A DNA stretch of 64,000 nucleotides from Streptomyces sp. CB02980 (GTDB lineage Bacteria; Actinomycetota; Actinomycetes; Streptomycetales; Streptomycetaceae). Below are positions 16,300-24,500 of the stretch, one piece after another (within the stretch, counting starts at the first letter, position 1; each line of letters begins with the position of its first letter). The position numbers and the translations under genes were made by a program. The DNA is taken from NCBI RefSeq assembly GCF_014451325.2, contig NZ_JACSCH020000012.1, positions 186,001-250,000 on the forward strand, written 5' to 3'. The notes beneath the pieces are model-generated. The model did no database searches. It had not been told where the DNA came from and was given only the letters and a program-made list of their open reading frames with translations.

Positions 16300-16809
16300 A
16301 TGGCGAACATCTGGCTGCCGCCCGTCGAGTACGTCGCGACCCTGCCGAGAGCGACGGCATACGCCTGCCTCTACTTCACCGACACCCGAGGCCGCCCCTT
16401 CCAGCTGCGCGCCAGCTACGACACCGAGCTGTGGCAGTGGCCCGGCGGGAACATGGACCCGGGGGAGACCCCCTGGGAGACGGCGGTACGCGAGTGCCAC
16501 GAGGAGACCGGGATCACCTTCACCGGCGAACCGCGGCTGCTCGGCACCCACTTCGTCACCGACCGGGGCGAGGACTGGCCCGCCAACCACATCGGCTTCG
16601 TCTTCGACGGCGGTGAGCTGACGGACGAGCAGATCGCCGGCGTCGTCCTCGACCCCGCGGAGCACAGCGAGTACCGCCTGCGCACGCTCGACGAGTGGGA
16701 GCGGGAGATGGAGCCGCACGAGTTCGCCCGCCTCGCGGGCACCGACCGGGCCCGCAGGGCGGGCATCCCGTTCTACCTGGAGACCGGCCACGAAGGGGAC
16801 CGGCCGTAG
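16300..16809 (+). CDS. NUDIX hydrolase
   Basis: 169 residues with a complete Nudix box: G-N-M-D-P-G-E, seven residues, then RECHEETGI (about residues 49-71), fitting Gx5Ex7REUxEExGU. Such enzymes cleave nucleoside diphosphates linked to another moiety, using Mg2+ bound by the glutamates. The C-terminal part (EYRLRTLDEWEREMEPHE) is typical of actinobacterial members. The physiological substrate (oxidised nucleotide, NADH or ADP-ribose) cannot be deduced. Confidence 0.92.
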   Translation: MANIWLPPVEYVATLPRATAYACLYFTDTRGRPFQLRASYDTELWQWPGGNMDPGETPWETAVRECHEETGITFTGEPRLLGTHFVTDRGEDWPANHIGFVFDGGELTDEQIAGVVLDPAEHSEYRLRTLDEWEREMEPHEFARLAGTDRARRAGIPFYLETGHEGDRP

Positions 16810-16874
16810 GCGTACGCGGGAGGAGTACGGAGGTGGAGCCGGCCCTCAGGACGGCCCCGCCTCCGGCCGGTCCC

Positions 16875-17396
16875 TCAGGCCCGGCAGCCCACCGGGTGGG
16901 CGATGTCGACCACGAAGCGCTCCGGCGAGTGCAGCCGGAAGGTCTTGTAGACGGGTTTGGTGTCGAAGGCGGCTCCGATGGTGACCACACCCTCGAAGTC
17001 GCCGGTCAGGGCGACCCCCTTGAGCGCGGGCAGATGGATCTTCAGCAGCCGGGGTCCTTTGTAGACGGACTTCCCGGCGTCGTCGTGGGCGGCCGCGGGG
17101 GACAGGCGGATCTCCAGGAACTGCTTGCCCGCCAGCGGGACCCTCTGGCCCGAGCCGTCGTAGTGCAGCGCGCCGACCTGGTGCACGGTGACCGGGGGCA
17201 TGGCACCCCGTACGTCGATCACGAGCCGGTCGAAGGCCGCGTGGCCGCCCCAGCGGGCGTTGACGACCAGGGCCGTGGCCTGCGTCGACGAGCTCGGGGA
17301 CGGGGTGTTCGTGGCGCCGGCCGGGATCGTGGCGCCGATCCCGGCGGTCAACAGGATTCCCGCGGCGACGGCCGCGAGGGTGTGACGGTGATGCAT
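16875..17396 (-). CDS. secreted AMIN-like domain protein
   Basis: 173 residues. A signal peptide (hydrophobic 7-25, AGA cleavage near 28) and a short Ser/Thr/Pro linker are followed by an AMIN-like beta domain: DRLVIDVRGAMPPVTVHQVGAL at the start and PERFVVDIAHPV at the end. AMIN domains bind peptidoglycan or localise envelope proteins. ATG 17396 follows GGGGGA. The region upstream contains an inverted repeat and an alternating purine-pyrimidine tract. Confidence 0.82.
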   Translation of the reverse strand: MHHRHTLAAVAAGILLTAGIGATIPAGATNTPSPSSSTQATALVVNARWGGHAAFDRLVIDVRGAMPPVTVHQVGALHYDGSGQRVPLAGKQFLEIRLSPAAAHDDAGKSVYKGPRLLKIHLPALKGVALTGDFEGVVTIGAAFDTKPVYKTFRLHSPERFVVDIAHPVGCRA

Positions 17397-17458
17397 GACG
17401 TCCCCCAATTCTCCTGCTCCGGGGACAGTGGTGTCACTGACAGAGACATCCACCCACA

Positions 17459-17481
17459 CCATATGGTTCCACCCGATATGG
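17459..17481. promoter_or_regulatory. CCATAT-N11-ATATGG inverted repeat
   Basis: Six-bp arms (17459-17464 and 17476-17481), 63-85 bp upstream of the AMIN-like gene, in the only AT-rich patch of this region. Confidence 0.45.
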
Positions 17482-17502
17482 GGTAAATATTCCTCTTTCT
17501 GG

Positions 17503-17529
17503 GTGCGCGCGCGTGCGCATGCGCGTGCG
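17503..17529. other. 27-bp alternating purine-pyrimidine tract
   Basis: Strict Pu-Py alternation of GC, GT and CA steps, a sequence type able to adopt Z-DNA under negative supercoiling, between divergent genes. Confidence 0.55.
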
Positions 17530-17619
17530 GGTGTGCGAGCGCGATGGCCGGCGGGCGCGTCGTTCGTCCGGATCCGGCGAAGCCCGTAACCCCTCGGCCG
17601 CTCAGCAGTTGACCAGGGC

Positions 17620-17832
17620 ATGAAGAAGCGCAGCATGCTCGCCATCGCCTCCCTCGCCGCAGGCGTCGTCACCGCCCTCGTCACGCCTCCGCCGCAGGCC
17701 AACGCCGCCGAGAGCCCCCTGGGCGGTGCGACCGGCCTCCTCCAGGAGGACCAGGGCGTCGACACCGTCCTCGACACCGTCCAGGGCGCCCAGAGCACCC
17801 TTCCCGCCCCCGGCGCGGGCGGGCTGCTCTGA
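17620..17832 (+). CDS. small secreted protein of unknown function
   Basis: 70 residues. A positively charged start (MKKRS), a hydrophobic stretch 6-22 and an A-N-A-A cleavage site near 29 predict Sec secretion. The mature peptide of about 41 residues is rich in Gly, Leu, Asp and Thr (VDTVLDTVQGAQST) and has no cysteine. No family was recognised with certainty. A strong hairpin follows directly, supporting a short independent transcript. Confidence 0.65.
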   Translation: MKKRSMLAIASLAAGVVTALVTPPPQANAAESPLGGATGLLQEDQGVDTVLDTVQGAQSTLPAPGAGGLL

Positions 17833-17851
17833 CCCGTGCCACCCGCGACGA

Positions 17852-17889
17852 CCGGTGCCCCGCGCCCCCGACGGGCCGCGGGGCACCGG
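17852..17889. terminator. hairpin terminator
   Basis: Perfect 13-bp stem (CCGGTGCCCCGCG and complement) with a 12-base loop, 20 bases after the small secreted gene. Confidence 0.75.
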
Positions 17890-17955
17890 CACGCCGTGAC
17901 CCGCGAGGAGGCGGCCCGTGCGCGCGCCGTGCGTGACTAATGACAGGATGTCCCC

Positions 17956-18453
17956 ATGAGCGACAACGTTTACTTCGACATCACCATCAACGACGAGCCC
18001 GCGGGCCGGATCGTGTTCCAGCTGTTCGACCAGGACGTCCCGAAGACCGCGCAGAACTTCCGCGAGCTCGCCACCGGCGAGCACGGCTTCGGTTACGCCG
18101 GCTCCCCGTTCCACCGCGTCATCCCGCAGTTCATGCTGCAGGGCGGCGACTTCACCCGTGGCAACGGCACCGGCGGCAAGAGCATCTACGGCGAGAAGTT
18201 CGCCGACGAGAACTTCAAGCTGAAGCACGACCGCCCGTTCCTGCTCTCGATGGCCAACGCCGGCCCGAACAGCAACGGCTCGCAGTTCTTCGTCACCACG
18301 GTCGTCACCGACTGGCTCGACGGCAAGCACGTCGTCTTCGGCGAGGTCGTCGAGGGCCAGGACCTGGTCAAGAAGATCGAGGGCCTCGGCTCCCGTTCCG
18401 GCGCCACCTCCGCGGTCATCAAGGTCGCCGAGTCCGGCATCGTGAAGGCCTGA
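17956..18453 (+). CDS. cyclophilin peptidyl-prolyl isomerase
   Basis: 165 residues, full-length single-domain cyclophilin. It shows FHRVIPQFMLQGGDFTRGNGTGG (catalytic Arg and Gln/Met), SMANAGPNSNGSQFF and W-L-D-GKHVVFGEV (substrate pocket). No signal peptide, so cytosolic. It catalyses proline cis-trans isomerisation during folding. A short AGGA ribosome site precedes ATG 17956, and a hairpin follows. Confidence 0.95.
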   Translation: MSDNVYFDITINDEPAGRIVFQLFDQDVPKTAQNFRELATGEHGFGYAGSPFHRVIPQFMLQGGDFTRGNGTGGKSIYGEKFADENFKLKHDRPFLLSMANAGPNSNGSQFFVTTVVTDWLDGKHVVFGEVVEGQDLVKKIEGLGSRSGATSAVIKVAESGIVKA

Positions 18454-18472
18454 TCGCCTTCCCGAGCTGAGC

Positions 18473-18495
18473 CGAGGGCGCCCCGCGCGCCCTCG
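18473..18495. terminator. hairpin terminator after cyclophilin gene
   Basis: Nine-bp stem (CGAGGGCGC and complement), five-base loop. Confidence 0.6.
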
Positions 18496-18633
18496 CTCGA
18501 CCCACCCGGCCGGGGCGGGGGACGCCGTCCGAGCGACGCGCGTCCCCGCCCTCGCCGAGGTATCCGACGGCTGCCCGCGCAGCCGTCCGTGAGCCGGCCC
18601 CCGCCGAACGCGAGCCCCGCACCGCGCCGTTCC

Positions 18634-19473
18634 TCAGGCGAAGGCGGGTGCGTTCCGTTCCGCCCACGCCGCGAACGGCTGCGGCGTCCGGCCGAGGACA
18701 CGCTCCACATCGGGACTCACCCGCTGCTCCGCCGCGCTGGGGTCGCCCATCACCGACAGCATCCCGTCGACGGCGTCCTCCGGCAGGAACCGCACCAGCT
18801 GGGAGCGGGCCTCGCTCGCGCTCAGCGCCACGAACGCGACCGGGTCGCCCACCACCCGGGCCAGGGCCCGCACCTGCTCCCGCGGTGACACCGCCACCGG
18901 CCCGGTCAGGACGTACGTCCGACCCGCGTGCGCCGCCGGGTCGCGCAGCGCCTCCGCCGCGACGCCGGCGATGTCCATCGGGTCCACCACCGGCAGCGCC
19001 ACATCGGCGAACGGAGCCGCCACCGTACGCGCGGAACGGACCTGCTCGGCCCAGAGGAAGGCGTTCGAGGCGAAACCACCCGGCCGCAGTACGGTCCAGT
19101 CCAGCCCCGACTCCCGTACCGCCGTCTCGAACGCACGCAGAATGTCGTGCGACACCGAATCGGTCCGCGTTCCCACCAACTGCGAGGACTGGAACACGAT
19201 CCGCCGCACCCCGGCGGCCACCGCCGCCGCGACGATCGCGCGCGGATCCAGCTCGTCCCCGAGACCCGCCACGAGCAGGTACACCGCCTCCGCACCCTCG
19301 AACAGCCCGTCGAGACCGTCCGCATCGGCCAGGTCCCCCTGCCGGTGCGTCACTCCCGCGGGCAGCCCGTCGGCCGGCCGACGGCTCACCGCCGTCACCT
19401 TCTCACCGGCCGCGGCCAGCAGCTCCACCAGCGGTCGTCCGACGTTTCCGGTCGCTCCGGTCACCACGATCAC
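18634..19473 (-). CDS. NmrA/QorB-type NAD(P)H-binding oxidoreductase
   Basis: 279 residues, an atypical short-chain dehydrogenase. The N-terminal nucleotide-binding motif is GATGNVG (about residues 6-12), followed by SRRPADGLPAGVTHRQGDLAD and VFQSSQLVG. It lacks a clear YxxxK pair, as in NmrA/QorB-type proteins that act as quinone reductases or NAD(P)-sensing regulators. GTG 19473 is chosen because GGAGGGGAAG lies just upstream; ATG 19497 is in frame. An AACTGGCCA inverted repeat 75-97 bp upstream suggests control by a dimeric regulator not encoded alongside. Confidence 0.83.
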   Translation of the reverse strand: MIVVTGATGNVGRPLVELLAAAGEKVTAVSRRPADGLPAGVTHRQGDLADADGLDGLFEGAEAVYLLVAGLGDELDPRAIVAAAVAAGVRRIVFQSSQLVGTRTDSVSHDILRAFETAVRESGLDWTVLRPGGFASNAFLWAEQVRSARTVAAPFADVALPVVDPMDIAGVAAEALRDPAAHAGRTYVLTGPVAVSPREQVRALARVVGDPVAFVALSASEARSQLVRFLPEDAVDGMLSVMGDPSAAEQRVSPDVERVLGRTPQPFAAWAERNAPAFA

Positions 19474-19498
19474 GGTTCTTCCCCTCCAGGGAGTCATC

Positions 19499-19520
19499 GG
19501 CGGAGCGCGAGCGCTCCGCC
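19499..19520. terminator. hairpin between L31 and NmrA-like genes
   Basis: Ten-bp arms (GGCGGAGCGC and complement) with a two-base centre. It probably ends the minus-strand L31 transcript; an operator role is possible. Confidence 0.5.
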
Positions 19521-19547
19521 GTCTTCGTGACCTCATCCTGGAAGGCG

Positions 19548-19570
19548 AACTGGCCACCTCCTGGCCAGTT
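19548..19570. promoter_or_regulatory. AACTGGCCA-N5-TGGCCAGTT operator candidate
   Basis: Perfect 9-bp arms (19548-19556 and 19562-19570), upstream of the NmrA-like gene and just after the L31 stop. Confidence 0.55.
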
Positions 19571-19583
19571 TCACGGAGAGGTT

Positions 19584-19832
19584 TCAGCTCTCCTCGCCGA
19601 AGCGCCGCTCGAACTTGGCGATCCGGCCCTCGGAGTCCACCGTCCGCGCGGTGCCCGTGAAGAAGGGGTGGCTCTCGGAGGAGATCTCGACGTCGATCAC
19701 GGGGTACGTGTTGCCGTCGTCCCACTCGATGGTCCGGTCGCTGGTCGCCGTGGACCGGGTCAGAAAGGCGTACCCGGCCGAGCGGTCACGGAAGACCACC
19801 GGGCCGTACTCGGGCTGCTTGTCCTGCTGCAC
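19584..19832 (-). CDS. rpmE2: type B 50S ribosomal protein L31
   Basis: 82 residues. It matches the type B (YkgM-like) form: PEYGPVVFRDRSAGYAFLTRST and SHPFFTGTARTVDSEGRI. The CxxC zinc ribbon of type A L31 is absent, so it can replace the zinc-containing paralogue when zinc is scarce (established for this family). GAGGAGGAC is an excellent ribosome site. I see no clear Zur operator just upstream. It stands apart from other ribosomal genes, as usual for this form. Confidence 0.92.
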   Translation of the reverse strand: MQQDKQPEYGPVVFRDRSAGYAFLTRSTATSDRTIEWDDGNTYPVIDVEISSESHPFFTGTARTVDSEGRIAKFERRFGEES

Positions 19833-19943
19833 GTGTCCTCCTCGGGCTCACGCCCTGGCTCGTCCGGCCTGATCGGCACGGCACCCCCAGCCTCCCCGTG
19901 CCCACGGCGACGGACCAGCGCCACGGGCCCGACCGGGTGACCG

Positions 19944-22565
19944 TCAGTCGTGTGCCGGCCGGCGCGCCGCGAGCAGCAGAGCGATGTCGTCCGGGCGCGA
20001 CGTGACCTGCCGGGCGTCCCGGATCACCCGGTCGGCCGCTTCCGCGAGGGGCAGCGAAGCGGTCGCCGCGAGCGCCCGGCGCAGCAGCTCGATTCCGTCG
20101 TCGATGTCCTGGCCGGGCTTCTCCACCAGCCCGTCCGTGAACAGCGCGAGCACCGCACCCGGGTCCAGCTGCAGCCGCGTCACCGGATACGAGGCGCGGA
20201 CGTCGATCCCGAGGACCATCCCGCCCGCCAGCTCGATCCGCTCCGTCACCCCGTTCGGGTGCATGAGCAACGGCGGCGGATGCCCGGCCCGAACCGCCCG
20301 CAGCTGCCCCGACCTCGGATCGAGGAGTACGTAGCAACAGCTCGCGAACTGGCCGGGATCGAGGTCGATGAGCAGCCGGTTGGTCCCCCGCATCACGTCC
20401 TGCGGCCGATGACCGGCCAACGCGAAGGCCCGTACGGCGCTGCGCAGCTGCCCCATGGTGGCCGCGGCCGCCACCCCGTGCCCCTGGACGTCACCGATGA
20501 CGAGCGCGAGGCGTCCCCGCTCCGTCTCGATGACGTCGTACCAGTCCCCGCCGACGTCCATGCCCTGCGTGCCGGGCAGGTAGCGGCCCACCGTCTCCAC
20601 GCCCTCCCGGACCGGAAGCCGGTGGGGGAGCAGCGCGTCCTGGAGGCCGCGCGCGACCGCCGACTCCGTGTCGTACCGCTGGGCCCGCTCCAGGGCCTGC
20701 GCGATGAGGCCCGCGAGCGCCGTGAGGACGGTCCGCTCCTCAGAACTGAACCCGCGCGGCCGGTCGAAGCCGAGGATGCAGGAGCCGACCGGCCGGCCGG
20801 AGGCGATCAGCGGCAGGAAGGCCCGTGCCCCCGAGTTCGCGTCCAGGGGCAGATCCGGATACCTGCGGCCCAGCTGCTTCATCGACTCGAAGAACAGCGG
20901 CCTGCCCGTCGTGAGCGTCTCCACGCCGGGCACGTGGGAGTCCAGGGCCACGCCGTCGAAGGGTTCGAGGAAGCCCGGCGGGAAGCCCGTCTCCCAGGCC
21001 AGATACAGCCGACGGTCGCTCAGCAGGTAGATGGCCAGCTGACGCCCGCCGAACGCCGGAAGCAGCTCCTCCGTCACGACCGCCGACACCTGGCGTGCCG
21101 TCACCGCCTCGGACAGCGCGATCGCCAGGGCCACCGGCCGGTACAGGGCCGAGACCTGGTCGTCGGGCAGGGACAGCGTGTCGTCCGTCGGCCCGCCGGG
21201 CGTGGGACGGTCCCGCGCGGGACGGCCCGGATCGTTCTCCGGCACCAGGACCATGGTCACGCCGTCCCGCCCGGGATGGAGGGAGACCGAAAGCCACTGA
21301 CTGCGCTCCGGACGGGCCAGGAAGCGCACCGGGTCACCGGAGAGCATCGCGGCACGGAGCTGCTCCTCGTGGAACGGCAGACCGAACCACGGCAGGGCCT
21401 CCCACAGCGGCCTTCCCGCCAGGGCGGCGCGCGGGCGGCCGAGCAGCCGCTCGGTGCGCTCGTTGACGTAGGTGACGCGTCCGAGGCGGTCGATCGCCAG
21501 GATCGCTCGCGGGAGCCGGTCCGTGGCGTCGGAGCCGATCAGACCGGTGCCGAGGTCGACGAGGGTGCAGGTGAGCCGCAGACCGGTGCTGACGCCGCCG
21601 ATTCCGAGACGTGGAGCCCCTGTCCCCGCTGCGCCCGAGTTCGGTGCCGTGTCCGCTGAGGTCGTACGCGCCCGCGTGGAGACCTCGAGCAGGTGCAGAC
21701 CTCCGTCCGGACCCTTCAGCCGGATCCGACGCACCACCGGCCGCCCGTCCGGCCCCGTCGCCTGCCGGGCCGCCGCCCACAGCGCGTACCCGTCCTCCGG
21801 CTCGAGGAGCGAGGTGAGGACGTCGATCGGGCACGGTGAGGGCACGTCGGCGCCGAGGATCGCAAGCAGGCCGGCGTCCAGCGTGACCATGCCGGTGTCG
21901 AGGTCCCAGTCGAAGGAACCGAAGCGGACCGGCGGCGCGCCCGACGTGGAGAGCTGTACGCACACCGGGTCGCCGGGCCATTCGAGGGTCGTCCCCTGGC
22001 GGGCCAGCTCGGCGAGGGCCTCGCCGAGCTGCAGACCGCCCCGCATCATCCGGTTCCGGTCGCGGGTGTCCACCGGGACCCCGGGAGTCGGCGGCCGCAG
22101 CGCCACGAGGACGCCGTACCGTTCGCGACCGGCGACGACCGGCGTGTACAGCGAGGCGAAGGGGAACGGCAGGCTGGCCACCAGCTGCGGAAATCGCCGC
22201 ATCGCCTCCTCGACGTCATGGAGGTGGACGGCCTGTCCGGAGCGATGGACCTCGGCGATCGGGAAGGGCCGGTTCGTGTGCATGCGAAACCACGGGCGGA
22301 ACAAGGGACCCGGCAGCCCCACCAGGGCCGCCATCCGCAGCAGTCCGGGTGTTCCGGAGCGCAGGTACACCCCGCCGGCGTAGCCTCCGACCTCGTCGAC
22401 AGCCCGCAGCGCCGCCTCGGCGAGCGTCCAGGTCAGAGCGCCGGAAACCGGCCCGTCGGCAGCTCCTTTCCCGGACGGAGGCCCGCTGCTGCCCGCCGGG
22501 CCGGCGGCGGTCGTGCCGTGCGAGGTCACACAGTCAGGATGCGCCCCACCGGAAAGGCACCGCAT
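19944..22565 (-). CDS. PAS/GAF multidomain SpoIIE phosphatase
   Basis: About 873 residues. An N-terminal GAF-like region (residues about 30-190) is followed by a PAS-like region (200-310), a PAS domain (ILAIDRLGRVTYVNERTERLLG) and a GAF domain (about 470-640). The SpoIIE phosphatase follows with GGDWYD (Asp674), GDVQGHG (Asp692) and FTDGLVE (Asp811). It is probably a cytoplasmic sensor phosphatase feeding a partner-switching sigma or anti-sigma network. The start is uncertain: ATG 22565 is used, and GTG 22595 and GTG 22529 are in frame. It is the third SpoIIE phosphatase within 23 kb, and each has a different sensor part. Confidence 0.88.
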   Translation of the reverse strand: MRCLSGGAHPDCVTSHGTTAAGPAGSSGPPSGKGAADGPVSGALTWTLAEAALRAVDEVGGYAGGVYLRSGTPGLLRMAALVGLPGPLFRPWFRMHTNRPFPIAEVHRSGQAVHLHDVEEAMRRFPQLVASLPFPFASLYTPVVAGRERYGVLVALRPPTPGVPVDTRDRNRMMRGGLQLGEALAELARQGTTLEWPGDPVCVQLSTSGAPPVRFGSFDWDLDTGMVTLDAGLLAILGADVPSPCPIDVLTSLLEPEDGYALWAAARQATGPDGRPVVRRIRLKGPDGGLHLLEVSTRARTTSADTAPNSGAAGTGAPRLGIGGVSTGLRLTCTLVDLGTGLIGSDATDRLPRAILAIDRLGRVTYVNERTERLLGRPRAALAGRPLWEALPWFGLPFHEEQLRAAMLSGDPVRFLARPERSQWLSVSLHPGRDGVTMVLVPENDPGRPARDRPTPGGPTDDTLSLPDDQVSALYRPVALAIALSEAVTARQVSAVVTEELLPAFGGRQLAIYLLSDRRLYLAWETGFPPGFLEPFDGVALDSHVPGVETLTTGRPLFFESMKQLGRRYPDLPLDANSGARAFLPLIASGRPVGSCILGFDRPRGFSSEERTVLTALAGLIAQALERAQRYDTESAVARGLQDALLPHRLPVREGVETVGRYLPGTQGMDVGGDWYDVIETERGRLALVIGDVQGHGVAAAATMGQLRSAVRAFALAGHRPQDVMRGTNRLLIDLDPGQFASCCYVLLDPRSGQLRAVRAGHPPPLLMHPNGVTERIELAGGMVLGIDVRASYPVTRLQLDPGAVLALFTDGLVEKPGQDIDDGIELLRRALAATASLPLAEAADRVIRDARQVTSRPDDIALLLAARRPAHD

Positions 22566-22688
22566 CCCGGACCCGTTCCCTTGCCGTCTCCGCACCAGGG
22601 GGTGTTGACCGCACGCGTCCGCACCGTCACACTCGGTCGTCGACCGGCGTCGCAGGGCGCGCTACACACCTCATGACCAGGGGGCAGG

Positions 22689-23453
22689 ATGACGGGCCGG
22701 GTTCTTCCGTACGAGGTGCAGGGCGAGGGTCCGAGGCGGGCCGTCCTGCTCCACAACTGGTTCGGCGACCGCACCAGCTTCGCTCCGCTGCGGGCCCATC
22801 TGAACGATGCCTCCGGCTCCTACGCCTTCGTCGACTGCCGCGGCTACGGCGAGGCGCTCGACCACGCGGGCGCGTACACGATGGAGGAGGTCGCGGCCGA
22901 CGCGTTCGCGGTCGCGGACGACCTCGGCTGGGACTCCTTCTCCGTCGTCGGGCACTCGATGGGCGGCAAGGCCGCGCAGCTGATGCTCCTCGACGCCCCC
23001 GACCGGGTCCGTTCGATCGTCGGTATCTCGCCCGTCTCGGCGGCCGGTTTCCCCATGGACGGCGAGACCTGGGAGCTCTTCGCCGGCGCCGCAGAGGAGG
23101 CGGCCAACCGGCGCGCGATCATCGACAACACCACCGGCGGGCGGTACGACGACGCCTGGCTGAGCACCCTCGTCGAGCGCTCCGTCCGGCGCTCCTCGGC
23201 GACGGCCTTCCGCGCCTACCTGGACTCCTGGTCGCGCACGGACTTCCACGAGCGCGTCCGCGACAACCCGGTCCCCGTCCTGCTCGTCGTCGGCGCCCAC
23301 GACCCGGCGCTCGGCGCCGAGGCGATGGAGGCGACCTGGCTGCGCTGGTACCCCAACGCGCGGCTGGAGGTCCTCAAGGACGCCGGCCACTACGCGCCTG
23401 AGGAGACCCCGCAGGCGCTCGCCGAGGCCATCGAGGCCTTTCTCGCCGCCTGA
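22689..23453 (+). CDS. alpha/beta-fold hydrolase
   Basis: 254 residues, no signal peptide. HNWFGDRTSF forms the oxyanion region and GHSMGGKA carries nucleophile Ser90; HDPALG supplies an acid and AGHYAPEE the catalytic histidine. The overall pattern is that of small-molecule esterases, haloalkane dehalogenase-like and epoxide hydrolase-like enzymes. ATG 22689 follows AGGGGGCAGG. It is monocistronic; the substrate is unknown. Confidence 0.87.
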   Translation: MTGRVLPYEVQGEGPRRAVLLHNWFGDRTSFAPLRAHLNDASGSYAFVDCRGYGEALDHAGAYTMEEVAADAFAVADDLGWDSFSVVGHSMGGKAAQLMLLDAPDRVRSIVGISPVSAAGFPMDGETWELFAGAAEEAANRRAIIDNTTGGRYDDAWLSTLVERSVRRSSATAFRAYLDSWSRTDFHERVRDNPVPVLLVVGAHDPALGAEAMEATWLRWYPNARLEVLKDAGHYAPEETPQALAEAIEAFLAA

Positions 23454-23529
23454 GGGACGGCGGCAGGCACGGTCGCGGCGAGAACCTTCACGGTCAGGTT
23501 CAGGGTGAGGGTCACGCTCAGGATGAGAG

Positions 23530-23625
23530 TCAGGGCAGCTCCTGGTGGCACTTCGCGTGGGGGAGCAGCGCCTGACTGACCGAGCCGAGCAGCAGGCCTG
23601 CGCATCCGCCACGGCCACCGCCGTC
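23530..23625 (-). pseudogene. universal stress protein C-terminal relic
   Basis: On the minus strand, GRGGCAGLLLGSVSQALLPH followed by AKC and a stop matches the conserved C-terminal nucleotide-binding loop of universal stress proteins (GRGGFxGxLLGSVSQAVLHHAPCPV). The upstream sequence in the same frame (to about 23781) no longer resembles a Usp. I read this as the decayed end of a deleted gene. Confidence 0.6.
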
Positions 23626-23786
23626 GCCGGTGCGGCGTCTGTGTCGGCGGAGTCTCATCCGAACGTCGAAGGAGGCGACGACTTTCGAGGACAGCGGTGC
23701 GACCCCTCGGCATCGGATCATCGTGCTCACGACCTCATGGGGCGGGTCCTCCACCGACTCGCCCACGACCAGCAGGAGCACGTTCG

Positions 23787-24383
23787 ATGGGCCTCGCGCA
23801 GACGCAGCACCGCTTCCTCGTCCGGCAGAAGGTGACGCCCATGGCCAATCGCTACCTCGTGCACACCGCGGGAGCGGACGGCGAGGAGGGCGAACTCGTC
23901 GCCTTCGCCCACCAGAAGAGATTGGCGTTCAAGGAGCACGTCACCTTCTACACCGACGAGTCCCGGCGCCAGGTCCTCTTCACCTTCAAGGCCCGCCAGG
24001 TCATCGACCTCGGCGCGACCTACGACGTGCACGGAGCGTCCGGCACCCGGCTGGGCGGCTTCCGCAAGAACTTCGGCGCCTCCCTGCTGCGCAGCACCTG
24101 GCATCTGAGCCGCGAGGGCGCTCTGGGGGAGACGACCGGGCAGGAGCGGAGCGAGGGCCTCGCGCTGCTGCGACGTGCCTGGGAGTTTCTGCCCTACACC
24201 GACCTGATCCCCTTCTTCGTGCCGTACCACTTCGACTTCACCGAGTCGGGCCGCTCGGTGATGTCCGTCGAGAAGCTCTTCGGTCTCCGCGACCGGTACG
24301 TGCTCGACATAGCCGACCCGGAGCTCGACCGGCGCCTCGCGATAGCCCAGGCCGTGGCCCTCGACGCCCTCCAGTCCCGCTGA
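23787..24383 (+). CDS. LURP-one-like (tubby-fold) protein
   Basis: 198 residues. It starts QHRFLVRQKV, then NRYLVHT, with repeated beta-strand segments such as HQKRLAFKEHVTFYTDES and RQVLFTFKARQV. This is the pattern of LURP-one-related proteins, which share the tubby/scramblase beta-barrel fold. ATG 23787 is preceded by AGGAGC with good spacing; an in-frame ATG at 23841 is less likely because it would remove conserved residues. Function in bacteria is undefined, possibly membrane-phosphoinositide or lipid binding. It lies between a Usp relic and a stress-type fusion gene. Confidence 0.7.
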   Translation: MGLAQTQHRFLVRQKVTPMANRYLVHTAGADGEEGELVAFAHQKRLAFKEHVTFYTDESRRQVLFTFKARQVIDLGATYDVHGASGTRLGGFRKNFGASLLRSTWHLSREGALGETTGQERSEGLALLRRAWEFLPYTDLIPFFVPYHFDFTESGRSVMSVEKLFGLRDRYVLDIADPELDRRLAIAQAVALDALQSR

Positions 24384-24500
24384 CGGCCGGTTCACCCGAC
24401 CACCGGGGAAGGGGCGTCTTACCCTGGAGGGACGGGCAGGGGACGGAGCAAGGCGTTCCTCCCCGAGCCCGGAGCCGTGCAGGCGGAAGGACGGCGGGCC

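Noticed and set aside
15914..16621. Possible gene before and across the NUDIX gene
   Set aside because: The frame runs through a 16-bp repeat that is not a multiple of three and overlaps the NUDIX gene in another frame; only the first ~50 residues look protein-like.
19833..19943. Zur box before the type B L31 gene
   Set aside because: No palindromic AT-rich Zur-like sequence is visible between L31 and the next gene.
24384..24500. DevR/DosR box before the PRTase fusion
   Set aside because: GGGAC and GGGGAC occur, but not as the inverted pair with correct spacing.
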